From Pseudomonadota bacterium (lineage in GTDB: Bacteria; Pseudomonadota; Alphaproteobacteria; Rhizobiales; Xanthobacteraceae): DNA of 20,163 bases. Below are positions 7,617 through 14,489 of this stretch, one piece after another. Both the position numbers and the translations under genes were made by a program. Under the pieces are notes generated by a model that saw only the letters and a list, made by a program, of their open reading frames with translations, did no database searches and was not told where the DNA came from. The stretch lies in the NCBI GenBank assembly GCA_023449855.1, contig JAEXHR010000359.1:1-20163 (forward strand), in the 5' to 3' direction. How positions within the stretch are numbered: the stretch's first letter is position 1; the number at the start of each line of letters is the position of its first letter.

Positions 7617-8363
7617 ATGACACAAATCCTCGCAGGCAAGATCGCCGTCGTCATCGGCGGCTCCGGCGGCATCGGCGCGTCAGCCGCGCAGATGCTCGCG
7701 GCCGAAGGCGCCACTGTCGTCGTGACCTGGCGCTCCGGAGAAGCTGCGGCGGATGCGTTGCTCGCCAAGCTTCCCGGCAGCAGCCACATCGCGCGCCGCG
7801 CCGTGATCGAGGACACCGCAACACTCACCGAACTCGCTGGCGATGTCCAACGTGCATTCGGCCGCTGCGATATCCTCGTCAACACGGCCGGCTACACAAG
7901 GCCGATCCCGATCGGCGATCTCGACGCGCTCACCGACGATTTCATCGACGACATGTTCAAGGTGAACTGGCGCGGACAGTTCGCCGCCATCCGCGCTTTC
8001 GCCCCCATGCTCAAGGCGTCCGGAGACGGGCTGATCGTCAACGTGTCGTCGATCGCCGGCCTGAGCGGCGTCGGCTCGAACCTCGCTTATGCCGCCATCA
8101 AGGCAGGCATCGACACCATGACCAAATCGCTGGCCCGCGCGCTGGCGCCGAGCGTGCGCGTGATGTCGGTCTCCCCCGGCGTGGTCGCCACCGACTTCGT
8201 ACCGGGCCGCGATGCCGCCGCACTCGACAAGGTGGCGCCCACCATCCCGCTCAAGCGTGTCGCCACCGCCGAGGATGTCGGCCGCGCCATCGCAGCCTGC
8301 GCCACGCACCTCACCTATTCCACGGGATCGCTGATCGTCGTCGACGGCGGCCGGGCTTTGTAA
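7617..8363 (+). CDS. Short-chain dehydrogenase/reductase (SDR)
   Basis: A 248-residue classical SDR, an NAD(P)-dependent oxidoreductase. The cofactor loop is GGSGGIG (residues 14-20), a variant of TGxxxGxG. NTAG at 89-92 replaces NNAG, and N117, S145, Y158 and K162 (YAAIK) form the catalytic tetrad. The C-terminus VVATDF, then TGSLIVVDGGRAL, is normal. It lies seven bases after the dioxygenase, so it is co-transcribed. In this operon it is a candidate for reducing the ring-cleavage product or oxidising a hydroxyl group before cleavage. That role is inferred; typical maleylacetate reductases belong to another family. Confidence 0.92.
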   Translation: MTQILAGKIAVVIGGSGGIGASAAQMLAAEGATVVVTWRSGEAAADALLAKLPGSSHIARRAVIEDTATLTELAGDVQRAFGRCDILVNTAGYTRPIPIGDLDALTDDFIDDMFKVNWRGQFAAIRAFAPMLKASGDGLIVNVSSIAGLSGVGSNLAYAAIKAGIDTMTKSLARALAPSVRVMSVSPGVVATDFVPGRDAAALDKVAPTIPLKRVATAEDVGRAIAACATHLTYSTGSLIVVDGGRAL

Positions 8364-8370
8364 GGAGACA

Positions 8371-9267
8371 ATGATGCGCCCCATGCTCGACAAGGTCGTC
8401 ATCACCTGCGCCGTGACAGGCAATCTGACGCGGCCCGATGCGACGCCGCATCTGCCGATCACGCCGGAAGAGATTGCGGACGCATGCCTCGGCGCCGGAG
8501 AGGCGGGCGCTGCGATCGCCCACATCCATGTGCGCGAGCCCGGCTCGGGCGCGCCGTCGATGAAGCTCGAATATTATCAAGACGTCGTCGCGCGTATCCG
8601 CGCCCGCAATCGCGACCTGATCCTGAACATCACGACGGGTCCGGGCGGACGCTTCGTTCCGTCGAAGGACGATCCCAAGATAGCCGATGTCGGCACCACC
8701 CTGATGAATCCGGAAGAGCGTGTCGCACATATCACAGCGCTGAAGCCCGACATCTGCACGCTGGATCTCAACACCATGAACTCCGGCGGGCAGGTGGTGA
8801 TCAATACGCCGGGCAATGTGCGCCGCATGGCGAAGGTCATTCGCGAAGCCGGCGTGAAGCCCGAGATCGAATTGTTCGACTCCGGCGACATCGCATTGCT
8901 GCACGATCTGCTCGCCGATGGCACCCTTGTTGGCCCCGCGCTGACCTCCTTCGTGATGGGTGTGAAATACGGTTTCCAGCCGTCGCCGGAGACGGTGCTC
9001 TATGCACGCAGCCTGTTGCCGCCCGGCGCTCATTTCACCGCGATCGGCATCGGGCGCTCCACCTTCCCCATGGTGGCGCAGTCCGTGCTGGCCGGCGGGC
9101 ATGCCCGCACCGGCATCGAGGACGGCGTCTATCTCGAACGCGGCGTGCTCGCGCCGTCGAATGCCGCGATGGTCGAGAAGGCGCGGCGCATCGTCGAGGA
9201 AATCGGCGCGCAGATTGCCAAGCCTGCCGAAGCCCGCGCTTTGTTCGGCCTGCCGGGTGCTGCCTGA
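8371..9267 (+). CDS. BKACE family beta-keto acid cleavage enzyme (DUF849)
   Basis: Members of this family condense a beta-keto acid with acetyl-CoA and split it to acetoacetate plus a new CoA ester, using a divalent zinc. The 298-residue product begins VVITCAVTGNLTRPDATPHL, typical of the family. The metal site is HIHVRE with H51 and H53, and E250 in GGHARTGIEDGVYLERG is the likely third ligand. NITTGPGGRF near residues 86-94 and ELFDSGDI near 168-174 are further family motifs. Ribosome site AAGGAGA overlaps the SDR stop. Two tandem ATGs are possible starts. The substrate cannot be read from the sequence, but in an operon with an intradiol dioxygenase a 3-oxoadipate-like acid is a reasonable guess. 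Confidence 0.93.
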   Translation: MMRPMLDKVVITCAVTGNLTRPDATPHLPITPEEIADACLGAGEAGAAIAHIHVREPGSGAPSMKLEYYQDVVARIRARNRDLILNITTGPGGRFVPSKDDPKIADVGTTLMNPEERVAHITALKPDICTLDLNTMNSGGQVVINTPGNVRRMAKVIREAGVKPEIELFDSGDIALLHDLLADGTLVGPALTSFVMGVKYGFQPSPETVLYARSLLPPGAHFTAIGIGRSTFPMVAQSVLAGGHARTGIEDGVYLERGVLAPSNAAMVEKARRIVEEIGAQIAKPAEARALFGLPGAA

Positions 9268-9288
9268 GATCCCGCGTCGAGGAAACGG

Positions 9289-10290
9289 ATGATGACAGCA
9301 ACCACAGCCACCTGCCTGCGACTCACCGCCAAGGTCGAGCGGATCGAGAATGTCGCACCGGCCATCGAGCCACGAACGCTCGCGCGCGCGAATGCGACTG
9401 ACGCGCTGGTCGAGATCAAGGCCGCCGCCGTCAACCCGTCCGATGCGAAAGCGGCGATCGGAATGATGCCCTATGCGGTGTTTCCGCGCACGCCGGGCCG
9501 CGATTTTGCCGGCGTTGTCGTCGAGGGACCGGATGGCCTCGTCGGCAAGGAGGTGTTCGGCTCGTCGGGCGATCTCGGCATCCGCCGCGACGGCACCCAT
9601 GCGACGCATCTCGTCGTCGAGGCCGATGCGCTGGTCCAGAAGCCCGCCAATATCAGCCTTGCGGAAGCCGCCGGCATCGGCGTGCCCTTCGTCACGGCGC
9701 AGGAAGGCTTTCGCCGCACCGGCATGCCGAAGGCCGGCGAAACCGTTCTGATCCTCGGCCTCAACGGCAAGGTCGGCCAGGCTGCTGCGCAGATCGCATC
9801 CTGGCAGGGCGCCCGCGTGATCGGTGTCGTCCGCAAGGACGAGCCTTATGTAGGCCATGCCCATGGCGAGGTGACGGTGATCGACTCCAGCCGCAACGAT
9901 GTCGCTACTACCGTGCGTGAAATCACCGGCGGCAAGGGCGCCGACATCGTCTACAACACCGTCGGCGAGCCCTATTACGACGCCGGCACCAAGTCGCTGG
10001 CGCTGCTCGGCCGCCAGATCTTCATCGCATCGGTGAAGCAGCCGGTCGCGTTCGACATCTTCGCCTTCTATCGCGGCCGGCACACCTATGTCGGCATCGA
10101 CACGCTCTCGCTCTCCTCGACTGCGAGCGCCGAGGTGCTGCGCGATCTCGTGCCGGGCTTCGCCTCCGGCGCGCTGAAGCCCTTCCCCATCGAATCCGGT
10201 GCGATCTATCCGCTGGCGCGTGCGGCCGAGGCCTATGCCGCGGTGCTCGGCTCGTCACGCGATCGCGTCATCTTCCAGCCCAACGGGTGA
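9289..10290 (+). CDS. MDR-family zinc-independent oxidoreductase, quinone reductase-like
   Basis: A 333-residue medium-chain dehydrogenase/reductase. The N-terminal GroES-like domain contains AAAVNPSDAKAAIGMMP and FPRTPGRDFAGVV (residues about 65-77). It lacks the cysteine cluster and catalytic-zinc ligands of alcohol dehydrogenases, so it resembles quinone oxidoreductases and enoyl reductases. The nucleotide-binding loop is GLNGKVGQAAAQIA (157-170), a variant of the usual GAAGGVG. GGKGADIVYNTVG (about 222-234) is typical of the cofactor domain. Ribosome site GAGGAA precedes two tandem ATGs (9289 and 9292). As the fourth gene of the operon it may reduce an unsaturated ring-cleavage product; this is inference. 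Confidence 0.88.
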   Translation: MMTATTATCLRLTAKVERIENVAPAIEPRTLARANATDALVEIKAAAVNPSDAKAAIGMMPYAVFPRTPGRDFAGVVVEGPDGLVGKEVFGSSGDLGIRRDGTHATHLVVEADALVQKPANISLAEAAGIGVPFVTAQEGFRRTGMPKAGETVLILGLNGKVGQAAAQIASWQGARVIGVVRKDEPYVGHAHGEVTVIDSSRNDVATTVREITGGKGADIVYNTVGEPYYDAGTKSLALLGRQIFIASVKQPVAFDIFAFYRGRHTYVGIDTLSLSSTASAEVLRDLVPGFASGALKPFPIESGAIYPLARAAEAYAAVLGSSRDRVIFQPNG

Positions 10291-10294
10291 AACC

Positions 10295-10645
10295 ATGCAT
10301 GTCGTCCGCCTGAATGATGCACCGCGCTACGAGGCGCCCGGCCACACCGACATGCGGATGCTCCGCCTGCAGGGCCGCGATGCCGGCCCGAGCGAGGTGA
10401 TGTGGCTCGGCATGAGCCAGATCCTGCCCGGTGGCGGCATTACGCCGTCAGCCTCGCCGGAAGAGAAATTCTATGTGGTGCTCGAAGGCGAGGTGACGTT
10501 CGAGACGGCCGACGGCACCGCGACGCTCAACATCTGGGATTCCTGCCGCATCGCGCCGAACGAGATTCGCGCGCTGCGTAACGAGACGAAGAAACCGGCC
10601 GTGGTGCTGCTCGCAATGCCACTGCCTGACACCGCCAGAGGCTGA
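10295..10645 (+). CDS. Small single-domain cupin without canonical metal ligands
   Basis: A 116-residue protein starting five bases after the MDR stop. The ATG at 10295 (MHVVRLNDAP) was chosen because the frame upstream overlaps the MDR gene. The cupin fold is clear from PGGGITPSASPEEKFYVVLEG (positions 45-65) and WDSCRIAPNEIRALRN (81-96). However, the expected ligands are replaced. The motif 1 pair HxH is S52 and S54, the Glu is K58, and the motif 2 His is R92. It may therefore be a non-metal isomerase, a binding protein or a sensor rather than a dioxygenase. The operon context suggests a role with a ring-cleavage intermediate, but I cannot name it. Confidence 0.85.
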   Translation: MHVVRLNDAPRYEAPGHTDMRMLRLQGRDAGPSEVMWLGMSQILPGGGITPSASPEEKFYVVLEGEVTFETADGTATLNIWDSCRIAPNEIRALRNETKKPAVVLLAMPLPDTARG

Positions 10646-10679
10646 AAGCCCGGCACTTGCGTTCACACGGAGGAAACCA

Positions 10680-11636
10680 ATGGATCGCCGACAATTCCTG
10701 ATCGGCTCCGGCCTCGCTGCGACGGCAGCAATGGTCGGCAGCCATGCCGTCGCACAGACCTACCCGACCCAACTCGTCCGCATCGTCGTGCCGTTCTCGG
10801 GCGGCAGCATGACCGACATTCTCGCGCGCACCGTGGCGGAGAAGCTCACCGCCAAATGGAAGCAGCAGGTCATCGTCGAGAACCGGCCGGGCATCGCCGG
10901 GGTCAGCAGCATCGCCAAGGGTCCTGCGGATGGATCGCAGATCATGCTGACCTCGAACGGCCACAGCGTGGTCGGCGTGGTGAACAAGAATCTCGGCTTC
11001 GATCCGATCAAGGACTTCGTCGCCATCAGCCGCGTTGCCACCACCGCGGTGATCCTGATCGTGCCGCCCGACGCGCCGTTCAAGACACTGGCCGAATTCA
11101 TCGCCGCCGCAAAGGCCAAGCCGGATGGCTTGAGCTACAGCTCCGCCGGCGTCGGCAGCTCGACCGGCATCGCCGCCGAGCTGTTCAAGAGCCTGACCGG
11201 CGCGAAGATGGTGCTCATACCGCATCGCGGACAACCGGAGTCGCAGATCAGCGTCGTCCGCGGCGACACCAACATGGCCTTCACCTTCTTCAATGTCGGC
11301 GGCGACCTGATTCAATCCGGCAAGCTGCGGGCGCTGGCGGTCACCGGCAAGACCCGGCTGCCGCAACTCCCCGACGTGCCGACCTTCGCCGAGGCGGGAT
11401 TGCCCGATTTTGCCTATGACAGCTGGTTCGGCATGCTCGCCGCTGGAGCCACGCCAAAGCCGATCGTGAGCCAGATCGCACGCGACCTTGCCGAAGCGCT
11501 AACCGACCCCGCTTTGATCCAGCAATATCAGGCGCAGGGCGTCACCATCACCAGCTCGCCCCCCGACGCCTTCGAGGCCGAACTTCGCAGCGATGCGGAA
11601 CGCTACGGCAAGCTCGTCGCCGCCGCGAGCGGCTAG
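10680..11636 (+). CDS. Bug/TctC-family periplasmic solute-binding protein
   Basis: A 318-residue extracytoplasmic receptor of the tripartite tricarboxylate transporter type. It starts MDRRQFLIGSGLAATAAMVG, which has a twin-arginine-like RRQFL and a hydrophobic stretch, with likely cleavage after AVA near residue 25. The mature part shows the family pattern: IVVPFSGGSMTDILAR near 36-51, VIVENRPGIAGV near 64-75, FDPIKDFVAISRVA and the late LPDVPTFAEAGLPDF. Bug proteins bind carboxylates and aromatic acids with high affinity. The ribosome site GGAGGAA is strong. No TctA or TctB membrane subunit lies in the window, so it would have to share a transporter encoded elsewhere or act only as a sensor. 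Last gene of the operon. Confidence 0.93.
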   Translation: MDRRQFLIGSGLAATAAMVGSHAVAQTYPTQLVRIVVPFSGGSMTDILARTVAEKLTAKWKQQVIVENRPGIAGVSSIAKGPADGSQIMLTSNGHSVVGVVNKNLGFDPIKDFVAISRVATTAVILIVPPDAPFKTLAEFIAAAKAKPDGLSYSSAGVGSSTGIAAELFKSLTGAKMVLIPHRGQPESQISVVRGDTNMAFTFFNVGGDLIQSGKLRALAVTGKTRLPQLPDVPTFAEAGLPDFAYDSWFGMLAAGATPKPIVSQIARDLAEALTDPALIQQYQAQGVTITSSPPDAFEAELRSDAERYGKLVAAASG

Positions 11637-11661
11637 AGCCCGATCCATCGCGTTGGAACCG

Positions 11662-11712
11662 TGTCCCGGACGCGATGCGGCATTCTTATGCCGCATCGCA
11701 GAGCCGGGACCG
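11662..11712. repeat. REP-like palindrome, copy 1
   Basis: GTCCCGG (11663-11669) and CCGGGAC (11704-11710) enclose a perfect 12-bp hairpin, GCGATGCGGCAT (11672-11683) against 11688-11699 with a TCTT loop. It lies just after the Bug gene between two convergent genes and may double as a terminator or 3' end protector. I recall similar CCCGGAC..CCGGGAC elements as common in Bradyrhizobiaceae intergenic DNA. Confidence 0.8.
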
Positions 11713-11733
11713 CGCCAGACGACAGAGTTCGTT

Positions 11734-11785
11734 GCGGTCCCGGTTCTGCGCAGCAGCGCTGCACGCTGCAGCGCGCCCGGGACAC
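11734..11785. repeat. REP-like palindrome, copy 2 (inverted)
   Basis: GTCCCGG (11737-11743) and CCGGGAC (11777-11783) bracket a less perfect stem (GCAGCAGCG..CGCTGCAGCGC). Its reverse complement shares TGTCCCGG and CGCAGA-CCGGGACCGC with copy 1, so the two copies are in opposite orientation about 20 bases apart, as in BIME-type paired REP elements. Confidence 0.75.
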
Positions 11786-11817
11786 ACAGTGATCGGATCG
11801 ATCAGACTCTCAACGCC

Positions 11818-12618
11818 TCAGCGATACCCGCTCAGATCCGTGATGGACGGTGCATCGCCGTTGAGCGGATTGGCGGGATCGCGCGCATAGCGTAGCGTCT
11901 CGAAACGCATCGCGCGGGCGTCGATCATCAGGAGACGCCCCACCAGCCCTTCGCCGAAACCGACGATCTCGCGGATCGCCTCCAGCGCCATCATTGAGCC
12001 GATCATGCCGGCCAGCGCACCCATCACGCCGGCTTCCTGACAGCTCGGCACGGTGCCGGGCGGCGGCGCTTCGGGGAACAGGCAGCGATAGGTCGGATTG
12101 AGCACGCCCTTGTCGTTGCGCTCATGCGCGCGCAGCGTCGTCAACGACGCATCGAAGGTACCGAGCGCGGCCGATATCAGCGGCTTGCCCGCGAGATAGC
12201 AGGCATCCGACACCAGATAGCGTGTCGTGAAATTGTCGGAGCCGTCGAGCACCAGATCATACGCACCGATCAGCGCCATCGCATTGCCCGCCGTCAGCCG
12301 TTCGCCATGACCGATGAAATTCACATGCGGATTGAGCGCATGAATTCTCGCGGCGGCGCTATCGACTTTCAGCGTGCCGATATCCGGCGTCGCATGGATG
12401 ATCTGGCGCTGCAGATTGGACAGCGACACCTCGTCATCGTCCACAACACCCAGCGTGCCGACACCGGCCGCAGCAAGATACATCAGCGCGGGGGCACCGA
12501 GCCCGCCGGCGCCGATCACCAGCACCTTCGCAGCGCGCAGCTTCGCCTGGCCGGGGCCACCGACCTCGCGCAACACGATGTGGCGCGCATAGCGCTCGAG
12601 TTCATCGCCGCTCAGCAT
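11818..12618 (-). CDS. moeB: MoeB/ThiF/HesA-family sulfur-carrier adenylyltransferase
   Basis: An E1-like enzyme that would activate the C-terminus of a sulfur carrier such as MoaD or ThiS with ATP, for molybdopterin or thiamine synthesis. The 266-residue product has the nucleotide loop VLVIGAGGLGAP (33-43), the R71 finger in NLQRQIIH and DGSDNFTTRYL with D128. The candidate thiolating cysteine is C193 in VPSCQEAGVMG. Only C179 (YRCLFPE) remains of the paired CxxC zinc motif of E. coli MoeB, so it appears zinc-free, as in many alphaproteobacterial homologues. No carrier or rhodanese gene is adjacent. It is convergent with the catabolic operon. Whether it serves MoaD or ThiS is not decided by the sequence. 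Confidence 0.88.
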   Translation of the reverse strand: MLSGDELERYARHIVLREVGGPGQAKLRAAKVLVIGAGGLGAPALMYLAAAGVGTLGVVDDDEVSLSNLQRQIIHATPDIGTLKVDSAAARIHALNPHVNFIGHGERLTAGNAMALIGAYDLVLDGSDNFTTRYLVSDACYLAGKPLISAALGTFDASLTTLRAHERNDKGVLNPTYRCLFPEAPPPGTVPSCQEAGVMGALAGMIGSMMALEAIREIVGFGEGLVGRLLMIDARAMRFETLRYARDPANPLNGDAPSITDLSGYR

Positions 12619-12643
12619 TGTCTCTTCCGCTCCAAACTCTCTT

Positions 12644-12689
12644 CCTCATGGTGAGGAGCGCGCATCTTGCGCGCGTCTCGAACCATGAG
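12644..12689. repeat. Intergenic palindromic repeat, unit A
   Basis: A 46-base unit starting CCTCATGGTGAGGAGC and ending GTCTCGAACCATGAG. It is itself a palindrome (CTCATGGT against ACCATGAG) with an inner GCGC..GCGC stem around ATCTT. I recall this type of element as abundant in Bradyrhizobium and Rhodopseudomonas intergenic regions. Confidence 0.8.
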
Positions 12690-12698
12690 CGCAACATA

Positions 12699-12744
12699 CT
12701 CATGGTTCGAGACGCACGCCTTTGGCGTGCTCCTCACCATGAGG
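12699..12744. repeat. Intergenic palindromic repeat, unit B (inverted copy of A)
   Basis: The reverse complement has the same 46-base length and the same outer 16 and 17 bases as unit A. Only the inner stem differs (ACGCC/GGCGT around AAA instead of GCGC/GCGC). Together the pair forms a roughly 100-base inverted repeat between the moeB-like gene and the secreted protein gene. Confidence 0.8.
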
Positions 12745-12846
12745 GCCGGTGTTGAACCCGCAGATCGCTGTCGCCGACCCAGCAGATGTGCTTAATTGCC
12801 GTAAAATCAATCGTCGGCGCCACCCTGGCCACCCTTGGGACATGTC

Positions 12847-14190
12847 ATGAGATCGATGCTGTCGGCAACCGTCATGATCCTGCTGGCCACCGCGGCCCAC
12901 GCGCAGGCGCCTGCTCCCGCGAAGCCGAAGCCGGTGACCACCGTGCCGGTGCGCCCCGCCGTGCAGACACCGGCGGACACCGCCAAGGGCATGACCCAGG
13001 CCGAACGTGTCTCGATCCAGTCCGATCTCGCCTGGACCGGCCACTATAACGGCGCCATCAATGGCGAGGTGTCCGATCGCATGGTCGCCAGCATCAAGGC
13101 GTTCCAGAAGAACAATGGCGGCAAGGACACCGGCGTTCTGAATCCGCAGGAGCGCGGCTTGCTCGCCGCCGCTGCGAAGAAGCCGCGCGACAATGTCGGC
13201 TGGAAGATCATCACCGACACGGTGACGGGCGCCAAGCTCGGCATTCCCGGCAAACTGGTGCCGCAGCAGACGTCCGATGCCGGCGGCAGCAAATGGCAGT
13301 CCACCAGCGGCACGATCCAGGTGCTGCTGACCCGCCGCAAGGAGGAAGGGCTGTCATCGCAAAAGCTCGCCGAAACCGAGCGCAAGCAGCCGGGCCGCAA
13401 GCTCGACTATAGCGCCGTGAAGCCGGATTTCTTCGTGCTGTCCGGCCTGCAGAACCAGAAGAAATTCTACGTGCGCGGCCAGCTCAAGGGGGACGAGGTT
13501 CGCATCCTCACCATCCTTTACGATCAGGCCACCGAAGGCACCATGGAGCCGGTGGTGATCGCCATGTCATCGGCCTTCGACGCGTTCCCCGCCGGCGCGC
13601 AGGCCATGGGCCCGCCGCCACGCAAGAAGGTCGAATATGCCTCGGGCATCGTGGTCAGCGCGGACGGCGCCATCGTCACCGACCGCCAGGCCGTGGACGG
13701 CTGTCTGTCCATCACTGTGGCCGGCTATGGCAATGCCGACAAGGTCGCAGAGGACAAGACGCGGGATCTCGCGCTGCTGCGCATCTATGGCGCGCGCGAT
13801 CTCAAACCGCTGTCGCTCGGCGCCAGCACGGCGAAATCCGATCTCAATCTCGTCGGCATCGCAGACCCGCAGAACCAGGGCGGCGGCGCGGCTGTCAGCA
13901 ACGTGAAGGCATCGGCGACATCAGGCGCAAATGGCGAGATGACGCTATCGCCCGCCCCCGGTATCGGCTTCGCCGGCGCCGCGGCCATCGATAGCGACGG
14001 CGCTTTCGCCGGGCTCGCGCAGTTGAAGCCGGTGCTCGTAGCTGGTCCCGCGCCTGCAGCAACGCAGGCCGTGCTGGCGCCGGCAGATATCGTGCGCAAT
14101 TTCGTCAAGGCAAATGGCGTAACGGTCGACGCCGGCAAAGCGGGCGATGCGAAGGCATCGATGGTGCGCCTGATCTGCGTCAGGAAGTAG
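12847..14190 (+). CDS. Secreted peptidoglycan-binding protein with a degenerate trypsin-like domain
   Basis: A 447-residue exported protein. The signal peptide MRSMLSATVMILLATAAHA (1-19) is followed by a Pro/Ala/Lys linker. Residues of about 50-108 form a peptidoglycan-binding-1-like domain (IQSDLAWTGHYNGAINGE, MVASIKAFQKNNGG). Residues of about 115-250 are an unassigned domain. From about 264 the pattern YASGIVVSADGAIVTDRQAV, DLALLRIYG (D308) and GIGFAGAAAIDSDG follows the trypsin/DegP fold. The position of the active-site His is occupied by TDRQAVDG, and the Gly-Asp-Ser-Gly region reads GFAGAA, so two of the three catalytic residues appear lost. C286 and C444 could form a disulfide. The ATG at 12847 gives a proper signal peptide; the ribosome site is weak. 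Confidence 0.8.
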   Translation: MRSMLSATVMILLATAAHAQAPAPAKPKPVTTVPVRPAVQTPADTAKGMTQAERVSIQSDLAWTGHYNGAINGEVSDRMVASIKAFQKNNGGKDTGVLNPQERGLLAAAAKKPRDNVGWKIITDTVTGAKLGIPGKLVPQQTSDAGGSKWQSTSGTIQVLLTRRKEEGLSSQKLAETERKQPGRKLDYSAVKPDFFVLSGLQNQKKFYVRGQLKGDEVRILTILYDQATEGTMEPVVIAMSSAFDAFPAGAQAMGPPPRKKVEYASGIVVSADGAIVTDRQAVDGCLSITVAGYGNADKVAEDKTRDLALLRIYGARDLKPLSLGASTAKSDLNLVGIADPQNQGGGAAVSNVKASATSGANGEMTLSPAPGIGFAGAAAIDSDGAFAGLAQLKPVLVAGPAPAATQAVLAPADIVRNFVKANGVTVDAGKAGDAKASMVRLICVRK

Positions 14191-14211
14191 AGCTGGAAAG
14201 GCAAGGCTTTT

Positions 14212-14236
14212 TGGCATATGTTCATGGCATATGCCA
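14212..14236 (+). promoter_or_regulatory. Candidate VapBC autoregulatory operator
   Basis: TGGCATATG (14212-14220) is repeated 13 bases later as part of the perfect palindrome TGGCATATGCCA (14225-14236), which ends 13 bases before the vapB ATG. VapB/VapC complexes repress their own promoters through such palindromes. CATATG could also serve as a -10. The role is inferred from position. Confidence 0.5.
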
Positions 14237-14249
14237 TTGGAGGAAGCCG

Positions 14250-14489
14250 ATGTCAGGCGACCGTCACGTCAGGCTGTTCCGCAACGGCCGCAATCAGGCT
14301 GTGCGTATTCCGGTCGAGTTCGAGCTTCCCGGAGAAGAAGCGATCATGCGGCGCGAAGGGGACAAGCTGGTGATCGAGCCGATGCGCAAGCGCGGTTTGA
14401 TCGCAGTGCTCAAGTCACTGAAGCCTCTCGATGAGACATTCCCGGATGTCGATGAAGGCCTATTGCCTCTGCCGGATGTAAAGCTGTGA
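14250..14489 (+). CDS. vapB: VapB-type antitoxin (AbrB/SpoVT-like)
   Basis: A 79-residue protein whose N-terminal half is the swapped-hairpin DNA-binding fold: VRLFRNGRNQAVRIPVEFEL (7-26), then EEAIMRREGDKLVIEP. The C-terminal half (about 47-79, ending DVDEGLLPLPDVKL) is the short acidic toxin-binding tail. The ATG at 14250 has the ribosome site GGAGGAA six bases upstream; the frame is open further back but without support. It overlaps the toxin gene by four bases (GTGA), so the two are translationally coupled. VapB would neutralise VapC and help repress the operon. Confidence 0.9.
   Translation: MSGDRHVRLFRNGRNQAVRIPVEFELPGEEAIMRREGDKLVIEPMRKRGLIAVLKSLKPLDETFPDVDEGLLPLPDVKL

Noticed and set aside
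8311..10083. Open frame of 590 codons on the minus strand opposite the BKACE and MDR genes
   Set aside because: Antisense to two clear enzymes and without motifs or ribosome site.
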